Shown here piece after piece: positions 8,661 through 17,109 of a stretch of DNA of 64,000 nt. Under the pieces are notes generated by a model. It was given only the letters and a program-made list of their open reading frames with translations, searched no databases and was not told the origin of the DNA. The stretch lies in contig NZ_CP059599.1 in the NCBI RefSeq assembly GCF_022369455.1, positions 1,516,409 through 1,580,408 on the forward strand. The letters are read 5' to 3'. The stretch is from Campylobacter sp. RM5004. GTDB lineage: Bacteria > Campylobacterota > Campylobacteria > Campylobacterales > Campylobacteraceae. Position 1 is the first letter of the stretch, and every line of letters starts with the position of its first letter. A program made the translations under genes and the position numbers.

Positions 8661-10686
8661 AAAATCTATAACTTATGCTAAATCTAAAGTCTCTTCCAGC
8701 TTCCCAATCAGCGCTTTTAGCACTTTTATAGCTTCTTTTGTAGTGTGAAAAATATAGTTTATTAAAAATATTATTAATACTAAAACCTAAATCAAGATTT
8801 TTATTAACTTCGTAATTTACATAAAAATCATGCTTTGCATAAGCTGGTTTAATATAATCATCTACTAAAATAGAGCTAAAATAAATTAAATCATATCCGA
8901 AAATAAAATTTTGATATAAATATTCAAGATTTAAAGTATATTTATCTCCTGCATCACTATAAGCTAAAGCATATCCAGCTCTTACTAAACTATCTTTTTC
9001 ATCATAAGTTCTAGCTCTTGAATAACCAAGCCTTGATTTAAACTGCTTATAGCTAAAAATTGCTTCTAAATCAACTCCATAAATATTATATTTTCCACCA
9101 TTTAGCCTTGTATAATATCCACCTGCTTCGCCAATTCTTTTAGTCTCTTCTCTAATTAGGTTTTTGTAAAATCTATTATAGTATTTTGCACTTGCACCCA
9201 TAGTAAAATCATTTATTTCTTTAAGATAGTCAAGCCCAAACTCATATCCATAACCACTCTCAAATTTTAAATCTTCATTTGTTTTTAGCTTTGCTCTATT
9301 TTCACGCAAAACAATCATTTCAAGCGGGTCAATTCCTTTAGAAATCTTAGAATATCCTGCATAAATTGAAAAATCTTTAGAAAAATTATATTTAAGTCTT
9401 GCAGCGTAATCAATTGAATTAAAATTATGCTTTATTCTATCTTGATTTAAATTAGCAATTGTATTGATTTTATAATTATTAAACTTAGTTCCTAAAATCA
9501 AATCAAAATCTCCTAAACTCATCTTATCTTGTAAAAACACTGAAAGAGTTTGGGAAATATCATTTGAAGCTGGTGTGAATTTTTCATAAATTGCTATATC
9601 TTTACTTAAATTATATTTATAATAATTATTCTTAACATAGCTTTGGGTATTAAAATATTCAAGCCCATAAGTAAAAAGATGAGAAATATCAAATGTTTTT
9701 AATTCACTTTTATTATCAAGATATAATCCATAAGTTTTAACTCCACCTTTTAAATATTCTAAAACATCTTCTTTTAAAAGGTTTTTTTGCTTCCAATTAT
9801 CAAGCTCAAGCACTCTATTTGTATAATAAGTCTTAAAATTAAAATTTATATATTCATCTAAATCATAATTATAATCAAGCACAAAGGTATTTCTTCTCAT
9901 TTCTTGATTAATCAAATCAAACGCCCTTGTTCCTGCACTAATTAAGTTAGCTCCTTGATAATAATCATAAGCAACACTTCCAGCCCATTCAGGCACTAAT
10001 GGATAATCGCCTTTATATTCAACATTTTCATAACTTATATTCAAATTATGTTCATCTTTAGTATATCCACCCTTTAAAAGATAGCTTAAATTATTGCCTT
10101 TTCCACCGCTTTCGTGCTTTAAAGCGTCTTTTGAAAAGCTATGGTTTTTATGATTTATATAAGCTAATAAATGCAAGCCATTGTCGCTTTTGCCATAAGT
10201 TTGCAAACTTTTTTGCCATTCTTTATTATTACTTGCAAAGCTTGTTTTAATCTTTGCTCCTAAATGCTCATTAGCTTCAAGTAAATCAAGCGCATTTAAG
10301 GTATTAAACTTAACGCTACCTGCTAAAGATGAAGAAATAATATTTAAATTATCAGTATTTATCTCAATTGCTTTTAAAATATCAGTATCAACGACTAAAT
10401 CAGCTGAGTGATGCCAATTATTTCCAACTTGTCTTGCACCATCTATGCTAATATTTACTGCCCTATCACTCATTCCACGCATAAATATTTTTTGATTTAA
10501 ATTATTTGTCCCACCTAAATAAATGCTAGGAAGGTTTCTTAAAATATCTCTTGTGCTTGTTGTGTTTTTGTTTTGAATGCTAAACTCATCAATGGAATTT
10601 GATTTTACATTTATTAAATCAAGTTCAACATTAGCATAAGCACCCCCCCCCATTAGCAAAATTGCTGCGATACTAAAACGAAACAT
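8659..10686 (-). CDS. TonB-dependent outer-membrane receptor, polyG phase-variable
   Basis: Outer-membrane active transporter of 675 aa. Signal peptide is residues 1-18 (ending AYA); the plug domain follows (TSTRDILRNLPSIYLGG, IFMRGMSDRAVNISIDGARQ) and the rest is a 22-strand-type barrel ending in the classic C-terminal FRFSISYRF. A G9 tract (10643-10651) falls inside the signal peptide at M12-G15; at nine Gs the gene is in frame, but any change not divisible by three would switch it off. It lies downstream of a nickel/peptide-type ABC importer and a CAT-like gene, suggesting uptake of a metal chelate or siderophore. The ligand is unknown. Confidence 0.9.
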   Translation of the reverse strand: MFRFSIAAILLMGGGAYANVELDLINVKSNSIDEFSIQNKNTTSTRDILRNLPSIYLGGTNNLNQKIFMRGMSDRAVNISIDGARQVGNNWHHSADLVVDTDILKAIEINTDNLNIISSSLAGSVKFNTLNALDLLEANEHLGAKIKTSFASNNKEWQKSLQTYGKSDNGLHLLAYINHKNHSFSKDALKHESGGKGNNLSYLLKGGYTKDEHNLNISYENVEYKGDYPLVPEWAGSVAYDYYQGANLISAGTRAFDLINQEMRRNTFVLDYNYDLDEYINFNFKTYYTNRVLELDNWKQKNLLKEDVLEYLKGGVKTYGLYLDNKSELKTFDISHLFTYGLEYFNTQSYVKNNYYKYNLSKDIAIYEKFTPASNDISQTLSVFLQDKMSLGDFDLILGTKFNNYKINTIANLNQDRIKHNFNSIDYAARLKYNFSKDFSIYAGYSKISKGIDPLEMIVLRENRAKLKTNEDLKFESGYGYEFGLDYLKEINDFTMGASAKYYNRFYKNLIREETKRIGEAGGYYTRLNGGKYNIYGVDLEAIFSYKQFKSRLGYSRARTYDEKDSLVRAGYALAYSDAGDKYTLNLEYLYQNFIFGYDLIYFSSILVDDYIKPAYAKHDFYVNYEVNKNLDLGFSINNIFNKLYFSHYKRSYKSAKSADWEAGRDFRFSISYRF
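10643..10651 (-). repeat. G9 homopolymer in receptor signal peptide
   Basis: Nine consecutive C on the plus strand, G on the coding strand, starting with the last base of codon 12 (ATG) and encoding three glycines. PolyG tracts of 8 or more are the standard phase-variation device in Campylobacter. Confidence 0.85.
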
Positions 10687-10698
10687 AAGTTCTCCTTA

Positions 10699-10749
10699 AT
10701 TAATAATAAAAGCAAGCATTAAAGCATTTTATTATTAATAATTATTTTC
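10699..10749 (-). promoter_or_regulatory. AT-only palindromes upstream of the TonB receptor (possible Fur site)
   Basis: A 13-bp inverted repeat (10699-10711 with 10727-10739, 15-base loop) and, overlapping it, the 12-bp palindrome ATTATTAATAAT at 10731-10742. These fill the 61-base gap before the receptor gene. The repeated NAT-type triplets resemble AT-rich Fur boxes of Campylobacter, which would fit a TonB receptor, but in this base composition the match is weak evidence. Confidence 0.35.
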
Positions 10750-11317
10750 ATTTTAATAATTCAGCAAGATAATCATAAAATTTTTTAGCCTTTGCAAGGT
10801 CAAAAAAAGCATGATGAAAATTAGCGTAAATTACTAATTCTTCACTATCTTTTAAACTTGTAAATATAGGTTGATAAAACTCAAAGCCATTTTTTAAATA
10901 CAAAGAAAAAGAATCAAAATAACCCTTAAAACTTGATACATAAAAACAATTAATATCACTTTGTTTTAAGCTAAAAGCTAAAGGTGATTGCAAAAATAAT
11001 TCATAATCTTTTTCATAATTTCTTACAAATTCTTCATAATTACTAGAATAATTTGTAAAGGTATTTACAATCTCTTGGTTTTTTTCTAAAACATACGCAG
11101 GATTTAACACATTAAATTCTATTATTTCACCATTTATTACGCTTAATTTTAATTCTTTTGTATCATTTACAACCTTACTTAAATTAAATAAAAAATCCAC
11201 ATTTTTAAGTTTTTTGATTTTAAATCTTTTGCTTACTTCAAATCTACTATTTGCACTACTTGTATAAACCTTAAATTTATCTAATTCATAGTTTGATAAA
11301 AAAGCTTTTTTATACAT
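10748..11317 (-). CDS. Chloramphenicol acetyltransferase-like protein
   Basis: Protein of 189 aa, shorter than the usual 210-220 of CAT enzymes. The C-terminal FHHAFFD (H168, H169, D173) matches the catalytic HHxxxD of the CAT/CoA-dependent acyltransferase fold, and the upstream CFYVSSFKGYFDSFSL resembles the CAT segment before it. The glycine normally after the aspartate is replaced by leucine. It is encoded one base after an ABC transporter ATPase gene and before a TonB receptor, so a role acylating a transported ligand or chelator is more plausible than drug resistance. No function is proven, and loss of activity is possible. Confidence 0.55.
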   Translation of the reverse strand: MYKKAFLSNYELDKFKVYTSSANSRFEVSKRFKIKKLKNVDFLFNLSKVVNDTKELKLSVINGEIIEFNVLNPAYVLEKNQEIVNTFTNYSSNYEEFVRNYEKDYELFLQSPLAFSLKQSDINCFYVSSFKGYFDSFSLYLKNGFEFYQPIFTSLKDSEELVIYANFHHAFFDLAKAKKFYDYLAELLK

Positions 11318-11318
11318 T

Positions 11319-11972
11319 TTAAACCTTTTTTATGATTTCGTAATTCCTATTACAAATTCCTTCTGCGATTTCTTTAACATGGCTTATTAAAATCATAGAA
11401 TTTTCATAAGCTTGGCAGTGTTTTATAAATTTCTTTATAGCATTTTTATCAAGTCCAGCTTCTACTTCATCTAAGATTAGTAATTTTGGTTTTACAAAAA
11501 ATGCTCTTAAAAGTCCTATTATTTGAGCTTCTCCACCACTTAATTCACTTGGATATTGATACAAAATCTTATCATCGCTAAAAAAATCATAAAATAATTC
11601 ATCATTAAATCTAACATTATAATTTTTACAAACCATATCAAAATGCCATTTAATATTTTTGAATGGATTTAGGGCTGATTTTTGATTTTGCATTATTAAA
11701 ATCAAATCTTTTCTTATCTCTCTTTTTTCATTATATGTTAGGTTTTTTAAAGATTTTTGATTAAAAATAATATCTCCATCATTAAAATTATCAAGCATTG
11801 CAATGATTTTTACTAAAGTAGTTTTTCCACAGCCATTTGCACCTTTTAAGTTTAACTTATCGCCTAAATCAAGCTTAAAATTAATATCTTTAAAAACTTC
11901 AAAAATCGTAGTTTTTGAATAAAAATGCTCTTTTATTTCAAATCTTTTTGATAAGTTTTTAATTTCTAGCAA
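11319..11972 (-). CDS. ABC importer ATPase, nickel/oligopeptide type (NikV/DppF-like)
   Basis: Cytoplasmic ATPase of about 217 aa. Walker A is GANGCGKTT, the ABC signature LSGGEAQ and Walker B LLILDE, followed by an H-loop histidine (LISH). I chose the TTG at 11972 because it follows AAAGGAG at six bases; earlier ATGs at 12005 lack one. The frame overlaps the preceding ATPase by 14 bases. The C-terminal coding region carries a one-mismatch copy of the dispersed repeat (11342-11359). Pairs with the neighbouring ATPase to power the two permeases. Confidence 0.8.
   Translation of the reverse strand: MLEIKNLSKRFEIKEHFYSKTTIFEVFKDINFKLDLGDKLNLKGANGCGKTTLVKIIAMLDNFNDGDIIFNQKSLKNLTYNEKREIRKDLILIMQNQKSALNPFKNIKWHFDMVCKNYNVRFNDELFYDFFSDDKILYQYPSELSGGEAQIIGLLRAFFVKPKLLILDEVEAGLDKNAIKKFIKHCQAYENSMILISHVKEIAEGICNRNYEIIKKV
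11342..11359 (-). repeat. Dispersed repeat, one-mismatch copy inside a gene
   Basis: AATTCCTATTACAAATTC on the plus strand, one base from consensus, within the 3' end of the ATPase gene. Confidence 0.65.
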
Positions 11973-12576
11973 GAGAGTCTCCTTTAAATTCATAAATCTC
12001 ATCACAAAGGCTTAAAAATCTTTTATCATGGCTAGTTAAGATTATATTTATATCAAGCTCTTTTAAATATGCCATTATATTTATAAGGCTTTTTTCATCA
12101 AGACCAGCGCTTAATTCATCTAAAATTAGTAATTTTGGCTGTTTTACTAATGCCATTATTAAACTAATCTTTTTAGACTCTCCTATGCTTAATTCATAAG
12201 GATTGCTATGCCAAACATCTTTTAAATTAAACTTTTCGCAAAAACTTAAGGTTTTTTCTTTTACATTACTTATTTTTCTATCTTTTGCTAAAAACAGCAT
12301 TAATCTTCCTATATCAAACAAAGGATTTAAAGTGCTTTTTGCATCTTGAAACACTATGCTAAAATCATCTATATTTTTTTCTTTTAATAAATCGTGATTT
12401 AATACCATAAATTTATTAGCCTTTGTATTTACTCCCATAAACTGAAATAAAAAAGTGCTTTTTCCTATGCCATTTTCTCCGATTATGCCTATTGTTTTTG
12501 CATTTGTTGTAAGGTCTATATTGCTAAAAATTACTTTGTTATCTTTAATGCAACTTGCGTTTTTAATATCAATCAC
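11959..12576 (-). CDS. ABC importer ATPase, nickel/oligopeptide type (NikW/DppD-like)
   Basis: ATPase of 205 aa with Walker A GENGIGKST, signature LSIGESKK (a slightly divergent LSGGQ), Walker B LLILDELSAGLD and an H-loop LTSHDKR. It is shorter than typical DppD proteins (about 320 aa) because it lacks the C-terminal oligopeptide-binding extension, as is common for nickel-type systems. The gene follows the second permease gene by one base. With the next gene it forms the heterodimeric motor of the importer. Confidence 0.8.
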   Translation of the reverse strand: MIDIKNASCIKDNKVIFSNIDLTTNAKTIGIIGENGIGKSTFLFQFMGVNTKANKFMVLNHDLLKEKNIDDFSIVFQDAKSTLNPLFDIGRLMLFLAKDRKISNVKEKTLSFCEKFNLKDVWHSNPYELSIGESKKISLIMALVKQPKLLILDELSAGLDEKSLINIMAYLKELDINIILTSHDKRFLSLCDEIYEFKGDSLARN

Positions 12577-12577
12577 T

Positions 12578-13330
12578 TTATTTCCTAATTATTGAGCTTA
12601 AATTATTTAAAGAATATATAAGCAAGAACAAATATATCCCTGGAGCTAAAATCAAATGATAATGTCCTAAATAAATACATTTTGCATTATCATTTAGCAT
12701 ATTTCCTATGCTTGCTTCATAAGGTTTAAGACCAAGTCCAAAAAAGCTAAGAGTTGATTCGCTAAGTATGATATGAGCTACATTTTGTATAAATAAAACT
12801 AAAATTATATTAAATAAAACAAAGCTAATTTGCTTAAAAATATCAAATTTACTAGCTCTAAAAATAATTAAGTTTAAAATATAATCTTGTTTTAAATATG
12901 TGCTAAAAAATACATTTAAAGTTTTAGAAGTAATCGCAAAATGTGTAAAACCAAATAATAATATTATTGTTAATTTTCCGCCATCAAATAAGCTTTGTAT
13001 AAACATAATTAAGATTAAAGATGGGGTTGCTATTAATAAATCAAGGATTTTTAAAATTGCATTTTTGAAGAAAAACTGCATAAAAATAGCAACAATAACT
13101 CCTATTACGCAAGCAAGTAATGATGAAAATATTCCTATTTGAAGTGATGAATTGCTTGCATGTATTAATTCAACCACAACATCTTTTCCTAAAAAATCCG
13201 TCCCAAAAATATGCTCTAAGCTAGGATTTGCGAACATATTTGCAAGATTTATTTCAGGTCTTTGTATAAAAAAACTAAGCATTGAAAAACAAATACAAAA
13301 GACTAAAATCAAAATATTAAGTATTTTCAT
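12578..13330 (-). CDS. ABC importer permease 2, nickel/oligopeptide type (NikX/DppC-like)
   Basis: Inner-membrane permease of 250 aa with five to six transmembrane segments. The N-terminal DppC-type segment includes HIFGTDFLGKDV, and the binding-protein-dependent transport loop is LSESTLSFFGLGLKPYEASIGNML, the coupling-helix region that contacts the ATPase. The start overlaps the upstream permease stop by 4 bases. Forms the membrane channel with the other permease. Order SBP-permease-permease-ATPase-ATPase matches the C. jejuni nikZYXWV operon as I recall it. Confidence 0.8.
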   Translation of the reverse strand: MKILNILILVFCICFSMLSFFIQRPEINLANMFANPSLEHIFGTDFLGKDVVVELIHASNSSLQIGIFSSLLACVIGVIVAIFMQFFFKNAILKILDLLIATPSLILIMFIQSLFDGGKLTIILLFGFTHFAITSKTLNVFFSTYLKQDYILNLIIFRASKFDIFKQISFVLFNIILVLFIQNVAHIILSESTLSFFGLGLKPYEASIGNMLNDNAKCIYLGHYHLILAPGIYLFLLIYSLNNLSSIIRK

Positions 13331-14265
13331 AAAGCCTCTTTCTTTGCAAAAATTATTTTTTCTAAAAATAAAGCTAGAAAATTAAAAAAACTAACAATAA
13401 AAAAGCTAACAATTATCAAAACCAAGCTTAATGGATAATCTTTAAAAATCAAAGAATCAATAAACAAACTTCCTATTCCAGAATAAGAAAAAACTTTTTC
13501 AATAATATATGAACTTCCTAAAAGCCCTATGAAATTAGCACTAAAATATCCAAAAATAGAGCTAAAAGCATCATAGATTATAAAAAAATAAACTCTTCTT
13601 CTTTTAAATCCCATTAAAAAAGCAGCGTTTATGTAAGGCTTATTTAAAGTTTGTATAAAAGTATTTTTGCAAAAACTTACCAAAATTCCAAGACCACTTA
13701 AAATAAGCGCACTAAGTGGTAAGATTAAATGATGCAAATAGTTTAAAAAAGTTGGATTTTGAATATCATTTGATAAAGAACTAGGAAAAAGCTCAAACCA
13801 AATGCTAAAAGTTAAAATCAAAAGAATTCCCATATAAAAACTAGGCAAACAAAAGCAAAGCATTAAAACAAAATTAATGCTTTTATCAATTAAACTTTTA
13901 TTCATTAATGCAGAAATTAATCCTAATAAAATCCCAAAAACTAGCATTAAAAATCCGCCGCCAAAGATTAAAACAATAGAATTAAACAATCTTTCTTTAA
14001 TTAATAAAAATATATTTTTATCGCTTGTTAAAGACTTTAAATCAAGACTTATTAAACCTTTTAAAAACTGAAAATATTGATAAAACAACCCTTCATTTAA
14101 ACCAAGTCTTTTAAGCTCATTATCTATGAAAGATTTTGATAATAATATGGATTTGTTTGCATAAACTGCACTACCATTTGTGTAATAAATCAAACAAAAT
14201 AGCACAAAGCTAAGTATTAAACTAAGTAATACAAAACTAAGTGCTTTTTTAATAAAATAAATCAT
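13327..14265 (-). CDS. ABC importer permease 1, nickel/oligopeptide type (NikY/DppB-like)
   Basis: Permease of 312 aa of the DppB type: an N-terminal transmembrane segment, a periplasmic domain (residues 30-90), then five more segments. The coupling loop near the C-terminus reads GLLGSSYIIEKVFSYSGIGSLFIDSL, a strong DppB/NikB signature. The stop of the substrate-binding protein gene overlaps the start by one base. Translocates the ligand delivered by the binding protein together with the second permease. Confidence 0.82.
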   Translation of the reverse strand: MIYFIKKALSFVLLSLILSFVLFCLIYYTNGSAVYANKSILLSKSFIDNELKRLGLNEGLFYQYFQFLKGLISLDLKSLTSDKNIFLLIKERLFNSIVLIFGGGFLMLVFGILLGLISALMNKSLIDKSINFVLMLCFCLPSFYMGILLILTFSIWFELFPSSLSNDIQNPTFLNYLHHLILPLSALILSGLGILVSFCKNTFIQTLNKPYINAAFLMGFKRRRVYFFIIYDAFSSIFGYFSANFIGLLGSSYIIEKVFSYSGIGSLFIDSLIFKDYPLSLVLIIVSFFIVSFFNFLALFLEKIIFAKKEAL

Positions 14266-15776
14266 TATTTATCTTCGTAATAAAAATCTTCTATTCCGTA
14301 TAAATATCCGTTTCCATGGTGTCCTAATGCGTGGTTTTTAACACCTTTTAGATTTTTATTGAAAGCAATTACATAATCTATATAAGCTAAGAAAACATAA
14401 GGAGGATTGTCCTTTAATGCAAGCATAGCTTTTGTGTAATATTCATTTTTTTCTTTTTCATTATCGGTAATTCTTGCAAGATTTAAATATTTTGAAACTT
14501 CTGCATCATCGTAATGATTATAATTTAAGCCGTTTTCATTAGTTTCTACATCATATTCTTTAGAAAATACTCTGTAAGTATAAAAATCAGCACCATAAAC
14601 ACTACCCCAACCTATTAAAAAGCTATCAACCTTGTCAATCTCAAAACTTCCATGCTCTTTAGCATAAACATTTGCACTAATTCCAACTTTGTCTAATTCT
14701 TGCTTAATATAATAAGCCATTTGAGTGCGTAATAAGTCAAAGTTAAATGTGTAAATATCAAAACTTAAAGCCTTACCATCTTTATCATAAAACTTATTAT
14801 TTTTTAATGTATAACCTAAATCAATTAGCTTTTGTTTTGCTAAATCTTTATTGCAAGTGCTATAAGTAATATCAGTTTTTACTTGTTTTTCAATAGGATT
14901 ATTTGCAACACTACCTAAGTTATTTAAAATACCTTTCACTAAATCTTCTTTACAAATAGCTAAATCAATAGCTTTTCTAAAGTCTTTGTTTGGGAATTTT
15001 TTCATATTAAACATTAAAGCTCTATAATCATTTGAAGGCATAATTTGATAATTAACCTTATTATTTTTAGCTAATTTATCTAAAAATATAGGAGCAACGA
15101 TAGAAATATCTAATTTATTATTTTCTAATTCAAGTGCTACTAGATTTGGATCTTGAATAAACTTTAAAATTACTTCTTTTATATGAGCTTTATGCTTATA
15201 AAATTTATCATTTGCAACTAATTTAATATATTCGCCTGATTTTCTTTCTACGAATTTATAAGGACCAGTTCCTACTGGGTGCTTGTCAAACTCATCAAGA
15301 CCGATTTTTTCTACAATATGCTTTGGCATAATTCCTAAGCTAAGAACTTCATAAAAACTAGGATATGGGTGTTTTAAAGTTACTTTAAAGCTTAAATCAT
15401 CAATTTTGCTAATTTCTTTAATATCTAAGAAATTGCCTAAAACTTCTGAATTAAGTTTTTCATCACGAGCAAGATTAAGAGTATAAATTACATCATCACT
15501 GCTAAGTTTTGCACCATCATGAAAATAAACATCATCTCTTAAAGTAAAAGTATAAACCAAGCCATCTTTTTTTACATCTTTTACTAAATCTTTTTCTAAT
15601 GTGTCATTTCTATAAGAAAATAAGCCATTAAAAACTAAACCTAGCATTACGTTATGATCTTCATCATAAAGTGGATTTAGCCTTTCGGTTTCGTTTTCTA
15701 CCCCTACAACTAAAACATCTTTAGCATTTAAACAACTAAAGAGTAAAACAAAAATAAAAAATAATTTTTTAAACAT
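14265..15776 (-). CDS. Periplasmic binding protein of nickel/peptide ABC importer (NikZ-like)
   Basis: Protein of 503 aa with a signal peptide (residues 1-18, ending LNA) and the full-length SBP_bac_5 fold: NPLYDEDHNVMLGLVFNGL near the start, then FTLRDDVYFHDGAKLSSDDVIYTL and HPVGTGPYKF. It captures nickel chelates or peptides in the periplasm and hands them to the two permeases. Nickel is suggested by the short ATPases and operon order, not proven; oligopeptide is the alternative. A 21-base A run begins 39 bases before the ATG, where length changes could alter expression. Confidence 0.75.
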   Translation of the reverse strand: MFKKLFFIFVLLFSCLNAKDVLVVGVENETERLNPLYDEDHNVMLGLVFNGLFSYRNDTLEKDLVKDVKKDGLVYTFTLRDDVYFHDGAKLSSDDVIYTLNLARDEKLNSEVLGNFLDIKEISKIDDLSFKVTLKHPYPSFYEVLSLGIMPKHIVEKIGLDEFDKHPVGTGPYKFVERKSGEYIKLVANDKFYKHKAHIKEVILKFIQDPNLVALELENNKLDISIVAPIFLDKLAKNNKVNYQIMPSNDYRALMFNMKKFPNKDFRKAIDLAICKEDLVKGILNNLGSVANNPIEKQVKTDITYSTCNKDLAKQKLIDLGYTLKNNKFYDKDGKALSFDIYTFNFDLLRTQMAYYIKQELDKVGISANVYAKEHGSFEIDKVDSFLIGWGSVYGADFYTYRVFSKEYDVETNENGLNYNHYDDAEVSKYLNLARITDNEKEKNEYYTKAMLALKDNPPYVFLAYIDYVIAFNKNLKGVKNHALGHHGNGYLYGIEDFYYEDK

Positions 15777-15814
15777 CTTCTCCCCTTAAAAATAATTTAA
15801 AGTTTTATTATAAT

Positions 15815-15835
15815 AAAAAAAAAAAAAAAAAAAAA
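15815..15835. repeat. A21 homopolymer in the importer operon promoter region
   Basis: Twenty-one consecutive A on the plus strand (T on the coding strand), between hipO and the binding protein gene, 39-59 bases upstream of the ATG. Such long tracts are prone to slippage. Confidence 0.8.
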
Positions 15836-15900
15836 CGATTAATACTTTTTTAAAAAATTATTTAATTTTTTATTTAATTTAACTTTTATAAAACCTATTT

Positions 15901-15929
15901 CAAATTCTTATTTTAAAAACAAGAATTTG
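15901..15929 (-). terminator. Repeat-derived hairpin after hipO
   Basis: CAAATTCTT (15901-15909) pairs with AAGAATTTG (15921-15929) around 11 bases. Both arms belong to degenerate copies of the dispersed repeat: 15894-15907 is a partial inverted copy and 15923-15941 a two-mismatch copy that runs into the hipO stop. Confidence 0.5.
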
Positions 15930-15939
15930 AATTCGGAAT

Positions 15940-17109
15940 TTAATCTTTTAAATAGTCTAAAACTAAAGTAGAAAAATACTTGCTAGCAAGCAATAAAACT
16001 TCATCATTAAAATCATATTCAGGATGATGAAGGTTCGCACTATCGCCATTGTTTATGAAAGCATAAGTTCCTTTTACCTCATCTAAGAATGCTGAAAAAT
16101 CTTCGCTACCCATTAAATGCGGATGATTAAACTCGCAATCATTTTCACCAAATGCTTTTATAGCTGCATTTTTTGCAATGTCGTAAGCTTCATCATTATT
16201 TATTGTTGCTTTTATATTTTCTGCTCTTTTAACATTTACTTCTACATTAAATGCTGCTGCAATGCCTTTTGCAATTTCGTTAATTCTTTTATGAATAAAG
16301 CTAAGCTCATCATTGCTAAGCCCTCTTACGTTTATCATAACACTTGCTTCATTTGGAATAATATTAAACGCTTTTGTTGTTCCTGCTAAAAAGCCTGTAA
16401 CATTTAAAACACTATCTTTTAATTCAAGAGATTTAAAAGTATATAAAGCATTTACGAAATTATTTGCAACACTTATTGGGTCTTTACATAAATGTGGAGC
16501 TGACGCATGTCCGCCTAAACCTATAAAATCAACCCTATAAGCACTAACTCCAGCCATCATAACGCCGCGCTTCATAAAAAACTTTTTGTTTTCATAGCCT
16601 TTCATTTGAGAGCTTGGCATATTGTGAATTCCATAAATATAATCAACCCTAAAGCGTTCTAATGCTTTATCTTTTATCATTCTCATTGCACCACTTAATA
16701 ATTCTTCATCACAGCATTCTTCAGCAGGTTGGAAGAATAAATTAAGTGTTCCGTTAAATTCAGCACTTGCTAAATACTTTGCAGCCATTAAAAGCCCTGC
16801 AGTATGTCCATCATGTCCGCATGCGTGCATACAGCCGTTTTTACTTGCATATGAAAAATTATTGCATTCATTAATACTAAGTGCGTCCATATCTGCTCTA
16901 AGTCCTATGCTTTTAGCTGAATTACCCTTTTTAAGCACTCCTACAACGCCGGTTTTTCCAATGCCTTCATAAACTTCGTATCCAAATTCTTTTAGCTTAT
17001 TTGCAACTAATTTTGCTGTATTTAGCTCATTAAATCCTAGTTCTGGATTTTGATGAATAAAATGTCTTAATTCTTTAAATTCCTGATACAAATTCTCTAA
17101 ATTTTTCAT
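15940..17109 (-). CDS. hipO: M20-family amidohydrolase, hippuricase (HipO) homologue
   Basis: Zinc-dependent aminoacylase/hippurate hydrolase of 389 aa, cytoplasmic. It keeps the M20D metal motifs: HACGHDGHT (near residues 95-103), PAEE, a dimerisation-domain histidine in GLGGHASAPH, and C-terminal MGSEDFS. The N-terminal half closely resembles C. jejuni HipO (IHQNPELGFNELNTAKLVA, EFGYEVYEGIGKTGVVGVLKKG). It would release an amino acid from an N-acyl conjugate, such as glycine from hippurate. The start overlaps the rluB stop (TAATG). Confidence 0.85.
   Translation of the reverse strand: MKNLENLYQEFKELRHFIHQNPELGFNELNTAKLVANKLKEFGYEVYEGIGKTGVVGVLKKGNSAKSIGLRADMDALSINECNNFSYASKNGCMHACGHDGHTAGLLMAAKYLASAEFNGTLNLFFQPAEECCDEELLSGAMRMIKDKALERFRVDYIYGIHNMPSSQMKGYENKKFFMKRGVMMAGVSAYRVDFIGLGGHASAPHLCKDPISVANNFVNALYTFKSLELKDSVLNVTGFLAGTTKAFNIIPNEASVMINVRGLSNDELSFIHKRINEIAKGIAAAFNVEVNVKRAENIKATINNDEAYDIAKNAAIKAFGENDCEFNHPHLMGSEDFSAFLDEVKGTYAFINNGDSANLHHPEYDFNDEVLLLASKYFSTLVLDYLKD

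Noticed and set aside
17077-17095. Further copy of the dispersed repeat at the hipO 5' end
   Set aside because: Three mismatches to the consensus; not counted.
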